Part shown: positions 13,461 to 21,628 of the stretch, piece after piece
Layout of the letters: every line of letters begins with the position of its first letter
Numbering within the stretch: position 1 is the first letter of the stretch
DNA from: JBJXGC01 sp046154545
Lineage (GTDB): Bacteria; Chloroflexota; Dehalococcoidia; Tepidiformales; Tepidiformaceae
DNA length: 21,672 bases
NCBI GenBank assembly: GCA_046154545.1
Contig: JBJXGC010000318.1
Location: 1-21,672 of the forward strand
Reading direction: 5' to 3'
The notes under the pieces: generated by a model
Database searches by the model: none
Told to the model about the DNA's origin: nothing
What the model saw: only the letters and a program-made list of their open reading frames with translations
Program-made: the position numbers and the translations under genes

Positions 13461-13661
13461 GTGGTGTTGCGTCGCTTTGTTCCTTTCGTGCACCGGCCGG
13501 AATGGGAGACATCCGTCAAGAGAGTCCGGAATGTCTGCTACCCGTGTGTACGGCGCCGGCGCCGCCGCTGATCACTGAAAACCACGGACCGCTTCATCCT
13601 CTGTCTTTTCCGGGGCGAAAGTAGCTGGCGGGATGCGGCGCCTCCGCCCGCGGCGGTTTGC

Positions 13662-13667
13662 TACAAT
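13662..13667 (+). promoter_or_regulatory. -10-like TACAAT before the Cys leader ORF
   Basis: TACAAT ends exactly six bases before ATG 13674, as at plsY. It predicts a transcript starting at or next to that ATG, so the short leader ORF would be translated as a leaderless message. No -35 box is obvious. The 213-base gap shared with the divergent gene at 13460 shows no other clear promoter. Confidence 0.55.
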
Positions 13668-13673
13668 GCGCGC

Positions 13674-13730
13674 ATGAGCCTCCTCCTTCGCTCAGCGTGC
13701 GTGAGTTGCGCCTGTACTTCGCGCCCCTAG
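13674..13730 (+). CDS. Cys-rich leader peptide upstream of cysS (putative attenuator)
   Basis: An 18-codon ORF runs from the ATG six bases after TACAAT to TAG 13728-13730 and encodes MSLLLRSACVSCACTSRP. Cys codons are at positions 9, 12 and 14 (TGC, TGC, TGT), a high share for so short a peptide. cysS begins 104 bases after its stop. Cys-codon leader peptides that sense cysteine supply are known in actinobacteria upstream of cysteine-related genes; aminoacyl-tRNA synthetase genes are classic targets of attenuation. Ribosome stalling at codons 9-14 would place a ribosome next to CCTCCTC at 13679-13685, which is complementary to the cysS ribosome site. The ORF, its position and its pairing potential are visible; the regulatory role is inference. 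Confidence 0.55.
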   Translation: MSLLLRSACVSCACTSRP

Positions 13731-13834
13731 CGGCGCCGCTCCTCTACCCGACCGTCCAGGCGCCAGGCGGCCCCACCCGGGGCCGGAACGGCGCGCGAGC
13801 CCAGCGTCCGTCACCGGCCGCGAGGAGGTCCCCG
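13729..13834 (+). promoter_or_regulatory. cysS: cysS leader RNA with alternative pairings and strong ribosome site
   Basis: The 104-base stretch between leader ORF and cysS has several partners for the strong site AGGAGGT (13823-13829, five bases before the ATG). CCTCCTC (13679-13685) inside the leader ORF pairs with GAGGAGG over seven bases. CTCCTC at 13739-13744 pairs over six. GGCCCC/GGGGCC (13769-13774 with 13779-13784) forms a local hairpin, while CGGGG (13778-13782) could instead pair with CCCCG (13830-13834) just before the ATG; these two cannot coexist. A 12-base palindrome AGCGGCGCCGCT overlaps the leader stop. No T-tract is present, so control of translation fits better than termination. 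Energies were not calculated. Confidence 0.4.
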
Positions 13835-15223
13835 ATGCTTAAGCTGCAAGACACGTTATCCGGCGAGTTCAAAGAACTGCCGCCGCTGCCCCACGAGGTG
13901 ACGCTGTACGTCTGCGGGATCACGCCGTATTCAGGCAGCCACATCGGCCATGCCGTGCCCGCCATCGTCTTCGACGTCCTTCGCCGCTACCTCGAATACC
14001 GCGGCTACACCGTCCGCCATGTCCAGAACTTCACCGACATCGACGACAAGCTGATCGACCGGGCGGAGGCGACGGGCACGACGGTGAAGGCGCTCGCCGA
14101 CCAGTACAGCGAGCAGTACATGGGCAGCCTCACGCGTCTGAACGTGAAGCCGGCGACCCTCTACCCCCGGGCGACCGAGGAGGTGCCGCGCATCATCGAG
14201 ATCGTCGAGGGTCTGATCGCGAAGGACTTCGCCTACGCTTCGGGCGGCGACGTCTACTATCGCGTTCGCAAGAAGGCTGACTATGGCAAGCTCTCGCACC
14301 GCAATATCGACGACCTCCGTAGCGGCGAGCGGGTCGCCGACACGAGCGAGCTGAAGGACGACCCGCTCGATTTCGCCCTCTGGAAGGCGGCCAAGCCGGG
14401 TGAACCGAGCTGGGAGAGCCCCTGGGGCCCGGGCCGCCCGGGCTGGCACATCGAGTGCTCGGCGATGTCGTACGGCCACCTTGGCGCGCAGATCGACATC
14501 CACGGTGGCGGCGCCGACCTCATCTTCCCCCATCACGAGAACGAGATCGCGCAGACGGAGGGCTTCACCGGGGTCGCGCCTTTCGCCCGCATCTGGATGC
14601 ACAACGCCCTCCTCAAGATGGGCGCCGAGAAGATGTCGAAGTCGCTGGGGAACATCAAGGACCTGGACGAGGTGGTGGCCGCCTACGGCCCCGACGCGAT
14701 CCGCACGTTCATCCTCGCCAGCCACTACCGCAGCCCGCTGACCTACGCCGAGGACGCCCTGGAGGCGGCCAAAGTGGGCGCCCAGCGGCTGCGCGAGGCG
14801 GCCTTCGCCGCGCCGACCGGGGCCAGCTCACCGGGGTCGTTGAGCGAGGCGATCAACGACCCCGGCCAGGCCGCGCGTGAGCGGTTCGAAGAGGCGATGG
14901 ACGACGACCTGAACACGTCGAAGGCGCTGGCCGCCCTGTTCGAGCTGGCGCGGTTCGTCAACCGGGCGCGCGATGGCGGCCAGTCGTTCGCCCCGGCCCA
15001 GGCGGTCCTGCGCGAACTGGCGGGCATCCTCGGCTTCACCCTGGCGGCGCCGCCCGTCTCCATCCAGGGCGCGGAGCCGTTCATCCAGCTCCTGATCGAC
15101 GTGCGCACGGACCTCCGGGCCGCGAAGCAGTGGGCCCCGAGCGACCGCATCCGAGACGGCCTGCAGGATCTGGGCGTCGAACTGAAGGATGGTCCCGAGG
15201 GGACGACGTTCAGCGCAAGGTGA
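13835..15223 (+). CDS. cysS: Cysteinyl-tRNA synthetase
   Basis: The class Ia synthetase charges tRNA-Cys with cysteine using ATP. The 462-residue protein has the HIGH motif at residues 36-39 (SHIGHA) and KMSKS at 266-270 (AEKMSKSLGN). The zinc ligands expected from the family are present: Cys27 (YVCGITPY), Cys208 (WHIECSAMS), His233 and Glu237 (FPHHENEIAQ). DALR-like helices follow at about 345-400 and the C-terminal anticodon part is normal. Length is typical (about 460). The start is fixed by AGGAGGT five bases before ATG 13835 and by homology starting at MLKLQDTLSG; the frame open to 13658 is only leader sequence. A Cys-rich ORF precedes it. Confidence 0.95.
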   Translation: MLKLQDTLSGEFKELPPLPHEVTLYVCGITPYSGSHIGHAVPAIVFDVLRRYLEYRGYTVRHVQNFTDIDDKLIDRAEATGTTVKALADQYSEQYMGSLTRLNVKPATLYPRATEEVPRIIEIVEGLIAKDFAYASGGDVYYRVRKKADYGKLSHRNIDDLRSGERVADTSELKDDPLDFALWKAAKPGEPSWESPWGPGRPGWHIECSAMSYGHLGAQIDIHGGGADLIFPHHENEIAQTEGFTGVAPFARIWMHNALLKMGAEKMSKSLGNIKDLDEVVAAYGPDAIRTFILASHYRSPLTYAEDALEAAKVGAQRLREAAFAAPTGASSPGSLSEAINDPGQAARERFEEAMDDDLNTSKALAALFELARFVNRARDGGQSFAPAQAVLRELAGILGFTLAAPPVSIQGAEPFIQLLIDVRTDLRAAKQWAPSDRIRDGLQDLGVELKDGPEGTTFSAR

Positions 15224-15238
15224 GATGGGGCTGGTGCC

Positions 15239-15252
15239 GCGCGGAACCGCGC
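15239..15252. repeat. Short GC hairpin after cysS
   Basis: GCGCG (15239-15243) and CGCGC (15248-15252) flank the loop GAAC, 15 bases after the cysS stop. It could act as a weak terminator between cysS and the converging small gene. Ten consecutive G follow at 15280-15289. Confidence 0.3.
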
Positions 15253-15336
15253 ACGGACGCTCGTGTGATCGTGGTTGGCGGGGGGGGGGCAGCGCTCCCT
15301 CACGGTCGCGCTACGGGACGCGCGACGAAGGGCCGC

Positions 15337-15618
15337 TCAGCCGGCCGGGACCTCATACACGTCGGCGAGGGCGAGGAGGGCGGTGATGGGGGCTTCGCCC
15401 GGGTTCGTCTGGGTCCAGACCTCTACCCAGGCGGGCCGCTGGGCCTCGGGCTCGCGCCGGTGGTCGATGACCAGGTAGGCCTTGCCATCGGACTCGACCA
15501 GCTGGACGAGGTCGCCGTCGAGGTGGGTGAACGGCCGGCCCTCGAGGGGCGGCAGGTGGGTCGTGAACGAGCGGGTGAGGGCGAACTGGAGGGCGCCGAG
15601 CTGGACAACGGCTTGCAT
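15337..15618 (-). CDS. 93-aa protein of unknown function
   Basis: The small protein begins MQAVVQLGALQFALTRSFTT, followed by FTHLDGDLVQLVESDGKAYLVIDHR (about 30-54), which looks like two or three beta strands, then PAWVEVWTQTNPGEAPITALLALADVYEV. It has no signal peptide and no motif I recognise. On the minus strand GAATCT stands six bases before the ATG, a partial match to the leaderless pattern (T to G at the first position). It follows the sensor kinase gene by 47 bases on the same strand, so it may be read from the same transcript, and it converges with cysS. Confidence 0.6.
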   Translation of the reverse strand: MQAVVQLGALQFALTRSFTTHLPPLEGRPFTHLDGDLVQLVESDGKAYLVIDHRREPEAQRPAWVEVWTQTNPGEAPITALLALADVYEVPAG

Positions 15619-15665
15619 CCGGGCAGATTCGCGGGGGCGGGTTAACGGAGTGTTTGCGAGTGGGC

Positions 15666-18600
15666 TCAGATCTCGTGGCTGGCGCCGTTTTTGGTCGCGG
15701 CTGGAGGGGCCGCCAGCCGCACGGCCAGCCGCGACCCCTCGCCCGGGGCGCTGGTGAGCGTGAGTTGGCCGCCGAGCCGTTCGACCCGCTCCCGCATCGA
15801 GCGGAGGCCGAGGTGGCCGGGGAAGTCGCCGCCGGGGTCGAAGCCCTGACCGTCATCGGCGACGACGAGGACGAGGGCTTCCCCTTCGCAGCCGAGCGAC
15901 AGGGTCACCCGCTGGGCACGGGCGTGCTTCACGACGTTGTGGAGCGCTTCCTGGGCCACCCGGTAGATCGCCTCTTTCACGGCGAAGGGGGCCTCGGGCT
16001 CCTCCGGGAGGCCGGCATCGACGGCCAGCCCGTAGCGCGCCCGGAGGGAGTCCACCTGCTTCTGGAGGGCGGCGACCAGGCCCTCCGTGGCGAGGGACTC
16101 CGGGCGCAGCTCGAAGATCAGGGCGCGCATCTCGGCGAGTCCAGCTTCGGCTAGCTGCACGACATAATCGACAGGCGCGATGGCGCGGGCGGGGTCGCGG
16201 TCGAGGAGTGTGCGGGCCGTCTTCGCGCCGAGGGCGATGCCGTAGAGGGCCTGGGAGACGGAGTCATGGAGCTCGCGGGCGAGGCGCTGGCGCTCCTCGA
16301 CGGCAGCCAGGGCCTGGGCCTGGGCGTAGAGCTGGGCGTTTTCGATGGCGAGGGCGGCGCGCTTGGCGAGGGAGGTGAAGAGCCGGACCTCGTCCTGGCT
16401 GAACCGCCGGGGCTGCATGTAGATAGCGTCGAGGAGCCCGAAGAACTGCCCATCGACGAGGAGCCCGGTCTCCAGTGCCGCGCCGATGCCGATATCCGCG
16501 GTGCGCCGGCGTGCTTCCCCGGCCGCGGGCGCGGTGTCCTCGATCACGCTCACGTGCCCGGCGGTCGCCGCGAAGGGACGGCGGCCCTCCCGGGCGAGGC
16601 TCGCTTCGACGATCTCGATCAGCTGCGGGTCGTTCACCCGGGAGGTGAGGACGCGTGGCCGGATGGCGTCTGGCTCCCAGAGAATGAGCGAGGCGTCGTC
16701 GGCACCCAGCGTATCGACCACGACATCGAGGAGGGCCTTGGTCACATCTTCGAGCTGGAGCGAGCGGTGGAGCACTTCGTCGGCCCGGTAGAGCGACTGG
16801 AGCTGGCGCGTGCGTTCCTCGACGGCGCTGAAGAGGCGGGCGTTCTCGACGGCGGCCGCGGCCTGGTCGGCGATGGCCCGGTAGAAGCGCTTCTCGGCTT
16901 CGCCCACGACTACCTCGCCCGGCAGGTAGATGACGACGGAGCCGCGGAAGGAGCCACCGTAGGCGACGGGCACGCGCACCACGCAGTCCCAGTCCACGTC
17001 CTGGATGTAGGGCCGCACCGGTCCGTAGGCGGGATGGGTGCGGATGAACTGGCGCGCATCCCGCGTGACGGTGATTTCGGTCTCCGCGTTCATCTCCCGC
17101 CAGTAGTCTGGCCAGCCGTTGCGGGCGGCGATCATCGCCTCGAAGTAGCCCCCGGGGATGCCGCACTCTCCGACGGCGCTTGCGCCGTGAGCGTCATCGA
17201 CGAGCAGGACGGCGCAGGCGAGGGCGCCGGTGCCGGCGCAGACGTTCGCCGCGAGGGTGTCCAGCACCTCTTTGAGCGGCCGGTCGTAGGTGATGGCCGA
17301 GGCGATGGAGGCAACGGCTTCCTGCTCGGCCGCGCGCCGTTCGGCCTCGGCGTAGAGGCGGGCGTTCTCGGCGACGCGCTGGCCGCTCTGGTCGAACAGG
17401 CGGACGTTCTCCATGGCGATGGCGGCCTGGTCGGCGATGGCCTTGAGCATCTCGCGCTCGGCCGGGGTGGGCGCCGTCCCCGCGGCGTAGGCCACGTTCA
17501 GTGCGCCGATCGGCCGGCCGCGATAGCGGACGGGGACGATCAGGATGTGCTCCCAGGCCGCCTGCTCGAGGAACGTGTGGACGCTGGCGAAGCTTGGGTT
17601 CGCGAGCATCCGCGTCCGCGCCCCTTCGGCGAAGATCTGCTGGCCGCTGCGCAGGGCCTCTACGCTGAAGGTGTCGGAGGCGGGGATGCTCTCCATCAGA
17701 TCGACGAACCCGGGCGCGAGGCCGGCGCCGCCGGAAAGCTGGATCCGGTCGCCGGGAACGTCCACGAGGATGACGCCGCAGGCCGCCGCATCCGTCGCGG
17801 CGAGGGTGTTGGCGGCGATGGCGTCCAGTGTCGCGCGCATGGGCTGGTCGAGCGTGACGTTGGCGGCGATGCTGGCGAGGGCGGCGTTCTCGCGGGCGCT
17901 GCGCTGGGCCTGGGCGAAGAGCCGCGCATTGGCAATGGCGAGCGCCGACTGGTCCGAGACCGCCGTCAGGAGCCGGAGGTCGTCCGCGCTCGGCTCGAAG
18001 TCCTCCTTGAAGGCGATCGTGAGCGCGCCAAACGGCTCGCCCCGGTAGCGCACGGGCAGGACCACGAGCGTCTCCCAGAGGGTGTGGTCGATCGCATCAA
18101 CGAGGGCTGCGTTCTCGGGATAGGCGCGTATGCGGGCAAGGGCGTGGCGCTGGACCACCGGTTCGCCGGTGGTGATCGCTTCGTGCCGGAGCGTGCCCGG
18201 TGAAATCGCCGGGCGAGCTGCGACGGACTCGCGGTACCAGCCAGGGAGGCCGAAGCCGCCAGCCACCTCCAGGGCCCCGGCCTGGCCGGCCAGGTGGATG
18301 GCGCAGGAGACCGCCCCGGAAGCGCCCGCGACGTTCGCCGCAATGGCATCGAGCGTTGCGCTGAGCGGCTGGTCGAGGGCGACATCGGAAGCGATGGCGG
18401 CGAGGGCGGCGTTCTCGCGGGCGCTGCGCTGGGCCCGGGCGAAGAGCCGGCTGTTCTCGATGCCGACGGCTGCCTGGTCGGCGATGGCGCGGAGGAAGGC
18501 TTCGTCTTCGGTGGAGGGGTCGCCGTTCGAAACGAAACCCAGGGAGATTGCGCCGATCGCCTGGCCGCGGTAGATGAGCGGCACGACAACCATGTTCTTC

Positions 18601-20957
18601 CACTCAACGTCTGCGAGGATCGCCCCGACCTCTGCCCAGCCCGGCGCCATCTGGAGCGTGGCCGGCGTGTCCGGAAATCGGAGGATGGCCTGGTGGTCCA
18701 TCGCCGCGAAGATCGGGGACGCGGCGCCGTGAGCGATCGCCTCGCGAGCGAGGTCGAGGAACCCCGCCGGGTATCCTTCTGAGCCTGCCTCGGCGATCTG
18801 CCCGCCGTCGATGATCGCCACGGCCGCGGCGACAGCCCGGGTCGCCTCGACGACGCGGTGGGCGAGCATCTCAAGCGCTGGTTGGAGTTCGCCTCCCATG
18901 GTGAAATCGGACGCGATCCGGGCCAGCGTCTCGCTTTCCAGTGCCCGCCGTTTGGTCTCGGCGAAGAGTCGCGCGTTTTCGATGGCGATCGAGGCCTGGG
19001 CGGCGATCGCCCGGGCCAGACTAAGGTGGCTCTCGTCGAAGAAGTTCTTCTCGGGCCGCGAGGCGGAGAGCATCCCGACGGCCTTGCCCTTTACCATCAG
19101 CGACACCGCCATCCATGACCCGATCGATTCAGGATCGTCCTCAAAGGAAACGCCGAGTGTTCCCCGGAACAGGGCCGCGTCACCCGAGTCGCCCAGGACG
19201 TCGTTGATGATGACCCCCCTGTCCTCGGCCATGTGCCCCCAGAAGGGGTGGTCTGCGGCAATCTTGAACCGCAGCCCGGCGGTTGGTGCGCGCGAAACGA
19301 GGGCCAGGTTGTCGCCTGCCCGTGATTCGAGCACCGTCAGGCACTCGCCATCGAAGGTCGTCAGCGTGGCGCCTGAGTAGTCGACCACGTGGTTGAGCTG
19401 GGCGAGGATGGCCGCCATGAGGGGCCGCAGTTCGAGCGTCGAGCCGACGCTGCGGGCCACTTCGAGCAGGGCCGAAAGCTCGCGGGTGCGGTCGGCTACG
19501 CGTTCTTCGAGCAGGTGTTCCGCGGCTACCTGCTCGGTCACATCGCGGACGACGAAGAGGAGCTGGCGGTGGCCGTCGAACATGAAGCCGGTGCCCGTGA
19601 TGTCGCCGATGAAGGTGGTGCCGTCACCGCGGACGAAGCTCCCGCGCCCGTGGAACTGGCTCGAGAAGGCGGCCTCGATCATCGTGCCGAAGGAAGGCTG
19701 TGAGTCCTTCGCGATGAACCCGAACGGGTGCATCCCGATCAGCCGGTCGCGGCTGCAGCCGAGCACCGCGCCGGCGGCGGGGTTCGCTTCGATGACGCGG
19801 CCGGTGTCCGAATCGCAGACGAGGACGCCGTCGGTGGCCGCTTCGAAGAGGCCGCGGAACTGGTCTTCCTTCTGGCCGGTCTCTTCGCGGCTCGTGGAGA
19901 GGGCCTCGGTCATCTCATTGAAGGAACGGGCGAGGGTTGTGAGTTCGTCGTTACCCCTGGTGGCCACGCGGGTGCTGAGGTTGCCGGCGGCCACCGCGCG
20001 GGTGCCGGCGACCAGGCCTTTCACCCGCCGCAGGAAGAGTACGTCGCCGATCAGCCAGGCCGCACCCAGCGCCAATACGGCGGCCACGGCCAGCCCGATG
20101 AGGTTCCGTTGAAGGGCGGCGTCGGCGTCGGCAAAGACGGCGGCCGTCGGTTGGCCGACGACGAAATAGGGAGGGTTGGGGCCGCCCACGGCGAATGGGC
20201 CGAGGGCGTAGAGGCGCTCGATCCCGTCGGCTGCTTTCACGGTCAGGGTCTGGGTCGCCCCCTGTCCGCGTACCAGTTCGCGGAGCCGGGGTTCGGCCAG
20301 TGGCTCCCCCGCGTCGGCGAGGCCGCCGGGGATGCTGTAGAGGATCACTCCGTCCCGATCGACTACCAGAATAACCGACCGATCGGGGAGTCCAGACAGG
20401 GTCTGGTCTTCGTTGATCGTCACGACGTCGAAGGCCGCCCCGACGATCGCCTTCAGGGCGCCATCCGGGCCAACGACTGGCCCGGCCAGGGGGATGACGG
20501 GCGCGCCGGTCCGATCCAGGGCGTAGCGTCCGATCGCGAGGTCCGAGCGCTCGCGGGCAAGCTGAAAGGCGTCGATGTTCGTGACGCTGCTGCCCCGGGG
20601 GAGGTCGCGGTCGCCGCAGAGCACGGTCCCATCGGGCGTTGCGATGTAGCGCTGGCGGAGGTCCTGATCGAGCCCCGTCCCGTCTTCGGGGAAGAGGGCG
20701 GTGCAGTCGGCGGGCGTGATGGCGTCGAGGTTTGGCCGCCTGCCGACGGTCTGGAGGACGCCGACGACGGCGAAGATACTCCGCTCTATCTGGCCCTGGA
20801 CGACCTGGCCGACGACCGTTGTCTCCCGCTCCGCCTGTTTGAGCGCGCGCCCCTGCTCCTCGTGAGAGGCATAGACGACCAGCCCGAGGGCCGGGAGGAC
20901 GGCGAGGAGGACCAGGAGCATCAGCCGGAGACGGAAGGTGAGCCGGGGAAGTCGCAT
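15666..20957 (-). CDS. Large membrane sensor histidine kinase with Cache-like, HAMP, PAS and six GAF domains
   Basis: This 1763-residue protein has an N-terminal membrane helix (about 11-31) and an extracellular sensor (about 35-282) that fits a Cache-type domain (PDGTVLCGDRDLP; VVDRDGVILYS). A second helix (about 285-305) and HAMP (about 306-358) follow. A PAS domain spans about 364-476 (FEAATDGVLVCDSDTGRVIEANPAAGAVLG). Six GAF-like domains follow at about 505-660, 675-840, 850-1012, 1025-1187, 1215-1375 and 1395-1545. The catalytic part is NarX/HisKA_3 type: RLARELHDSVSQAL with His1564, then HATPase with Asn1674 (ALHNVVKHA) and DDGQGFD (1701-1707). It would phosphorylate the response regulator encoded 11 bases upstream. 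Linkers around residues 842-876 and 1017-1051 are nearly identical, showing duplication. Signals are unknown; GAF domains may bind small molecules or sense redox. Confidence 0.93.
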   Translation of the reverse strand: MRLPRLTFRLRLMLLVLLAVLPALGLVVYASHEEQGRALKQAERETTVVGQVVQGQIERSIFAVVGVLQTVGRRPNLDAITPADCTALFPEDGTGLDQDLRQRYIATPDGTVLCGDRDLPRGSSVTNIDAFQLARERSDLAIGRYALDRTGAPVIPLAGPVVGPDGALKAIVGAAFDVVTINEDQTLSGLPDRSVILVVDRDGVILYSIPGGLADAGEPLAEPRLRELVRGQGATQTLTVKAADGIERLYALGPFAVGGPNPPYFVVGQPTAAVFADADAALQRNLIGLAVAAVLALGAAWLIGDVLFLRRVKGLVAGTRAVAAGNLSTRVATRGNDELTTLARSFNEMTEALSTSREETGQKEDQFRGLFEAATDGVLVCDSDTGRVIEANPAAGAVLGCSRDRLIGMHPFGFIAKDSQPSFGTMIEAAFSSQFHGRGSFVRGDGTTFIGDITGTGFMFDGHRQLLFVVRDVTEQVAAEHLLEERVADRTRELSALLEVARSVGSTLELRPLMAAILAQLNHVVDYSGATLTTFDGECLTVLESRAGDNLALVSRAPTAGLRFKIAADHPFWGHMAEDRGVIINDVLGDSGDAALFRGTLGVSFEDDPESIGSWMAVSLMVKGKAVGMLSASRPEKNFFDESHLSLARAIAAQASIAIENARLFAETKRRALESETLARIASDFTMGGELQPALEMLAHRVVEATRAVAAAVAIIDGGQIAEAGSEGYPAGFLDLAREAIAHGAASPIFAAMDHQAILRFPDTPATLQMAPGWAEVGAILADVEWKNMVVVPLIYRGQAIGAISLGFVSNGDPSTEDEAFLRAIADQAAVGIENSRLFARAQRSARENAALAAIASDVALDQPLSATLDAIAANVAGASGAVSCAIHLAGQAGALEVAGGFGLPGWYRESVAARPAISPGTLRHEAITTGEPVVQRHALARIRAYPENAALVDAIDHTLWETLVVLPVRYRGEPFGALTIAFKEDFEPSADDLRLLTAVSDQSALAIANARLFAQAQRSARENAALASIAANVTLDQPMRATLDAIAANTLAATDAAACGVILVDVPGDRIQLSGGAGLAPGFVDLMESIPASDTFSVEALRSGQQIFAEGARTRMLANPSFASVHTFLEQAAWEHILIVPVRYRGRPIGALNVAYAAGTAPTPAEREMLKAIADQAAIAMENVRLFDQSGQRVAENARLYAEAERRAAEQEAVASIASAITYDRPLKEVLDTLAANVCAGTGALACAVLLVDDAHGASAVGECGIPGGYFEAMIAARNGWPDYWREMNAETEITVTRDARQFIRTHPAYGPVRPYIQDVDWDCVVRVPVAYGGSFRGSVVIYLPGEVVVGEAEKRFYRAIADQAAAAVENARLFSAVEERTRQLQSLYRADEVLHRSLQLEDVTKALLDVVVDTLGADDASLILWEPDAIRPRVLTSRVNDPQLIEIVEASLAREGRRPFAATAGHVSVIEDTAPAAGEARRRTADIGIGAALETGLLVDGQFFGLLDAIYMQPRRFSQDEVRLFTSLAKRAALAIENAQLYAQAQALAAVEERQRLARELHDSVSQALYGIALGAKTARTLLDRDPARAIAPVDYVVQLAEAGLAEMRALIFELRPESLATEGLVAALQKQVDSLRARYGLAVDAGLPEEPEAPFAVKEAIYRVAQEALHNVVKHARAQRVTLSLGCEGEALVLVVADDGQGFDPGGDFPGHLGLRSMRERVERLGGQLTLTSAPGEGSRLAVRLAAPPAATKNGASHEI

Positions 20958-20968
20958 CGCGTACCGCC

Positions 20969-21616
20969 TCAGGGGCTGACGACGGCGACCGCCGGGACCA
21001 GGCCGGTGCGGACGGCGTGGAGGGCGGCCTGGGTGCGGCTCTGGACGCCGAGTTTGCCGAGGATGTTGCTGACGTGCGTCTTCACCGTCTTCTCGCCGAT
21101 CTGGAGTTCGCGGGCGATCTCCTTGTTCGCGGCGCCGCGGGCGAGGAGGCGGAGCACGTCCGTCTCCCGTTCGGTCAGCGGCTCCGGGTTTTCCGGCGTC
21201 CGCATTTCGCGCATCAGGCGGGCGGCGGCCTCGGGGGAGAGCTGGACCTGGCCGGCGGCGGCCGCCTTGATCGCCCGGCAGAGGTCGTCCGATTCCGTGT
21301 TCTTGAGGAGGTATCCGATCGCCCCCGCTTTGACGGCGCCGACCACCGAGGCGTCCTCGAGGACGCTGGTGAGGGCGATCACTTCGACATCCGGGAGCTC
21401 GCGGCGGATGTGGCCGATGGCGGTGATCCCGTCCATCACGGGCATGAGGAGGTCCATGAGGACGACGTCCGGGCTGAGATCCCGGGACAGCTTGAGCGCT
21501 TCAGCGCCGTCCCGGGCTTCGCCCACGACTTCGAATTCGGGGTCGAGGGCGAGAAACATCCGGAGCCCCTGGCGGACAACGGCGTGGTCATCGGCGATGA
21601 GGAGACGAATGGTCAT
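20969..21616 (-). CDS. NarL/LuxR-type response regulator
   Basis: The 215-residue protein has a receiver domain with Asp9, Asp10, phospho-acceptor Asp55 (VVLMDLLMPVMDG), Thr83/Ser84 and Lys105. A linker and a LuxR-type HTH follow at about 148-200 (LTERETDVLRLLARGAANKEIARELQIGEKTVKTHVSNILGKLGV). It would bind DNA when phosphorylated by the kinase encoded 11 bases downstream in the same operon. I start at ATG 21616 (MTIRLLIADDH), because TATAGT lies six bases before it on the minus strand; a start 24 bases further upstream would lie on top of that box. Targets are unknown. The remaining bases to the window end show no further gene. Confidence 0.94.
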   Translation of the reverse strand: MTIRLLIADDHAVVRQGLRMFLALDPEFEVVGEARDGAEALKLSRDLSPDVVLMDLLMPVMDGITAIGHIRRELPDVEVIALTSVLEDASVVGAVKAGAIGYLLKNTESDDLCRAIKAAAAGQVQLSPEAAARLMREMRTPENPEPLTERETDVLRLLARGAANKEIARELQIGEKTVKTHVSNILGKLGVQSRTQAALHAVRTGLVPAVAVVSP

Positions 21617-21622
21617 GGGCGG

Positions 21623-21628
21623 ACTATA
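21623..21628 (-). promoter_or_regulatory. -10-like TATAGT (minus strand), leaderless-start type
   Basis: TATAGT on the minus strand ends six bases before the response-regulator ATG. It matches TATAAT at five of six positions and is one of the best -10 boxes in the window. It would drive the regulator-kinase operon. A convincing -35 is not seen. Confidence 0.6.

Noticed and set aside
13731..13834. Classical T-box or intrinsic terminator upstream of cysS
   Set aside because: I see no T-box consensus sequence and no hairpin followed by a T-tract. The signals fit translational control better.
16266..18203. Long plus-strand ORF of 645 aa opposite the sensor kinase
   Set aside because: It is antisense to conserved GAF and kinase motifs, and such long shadows are common in GC-rich codon patterns.
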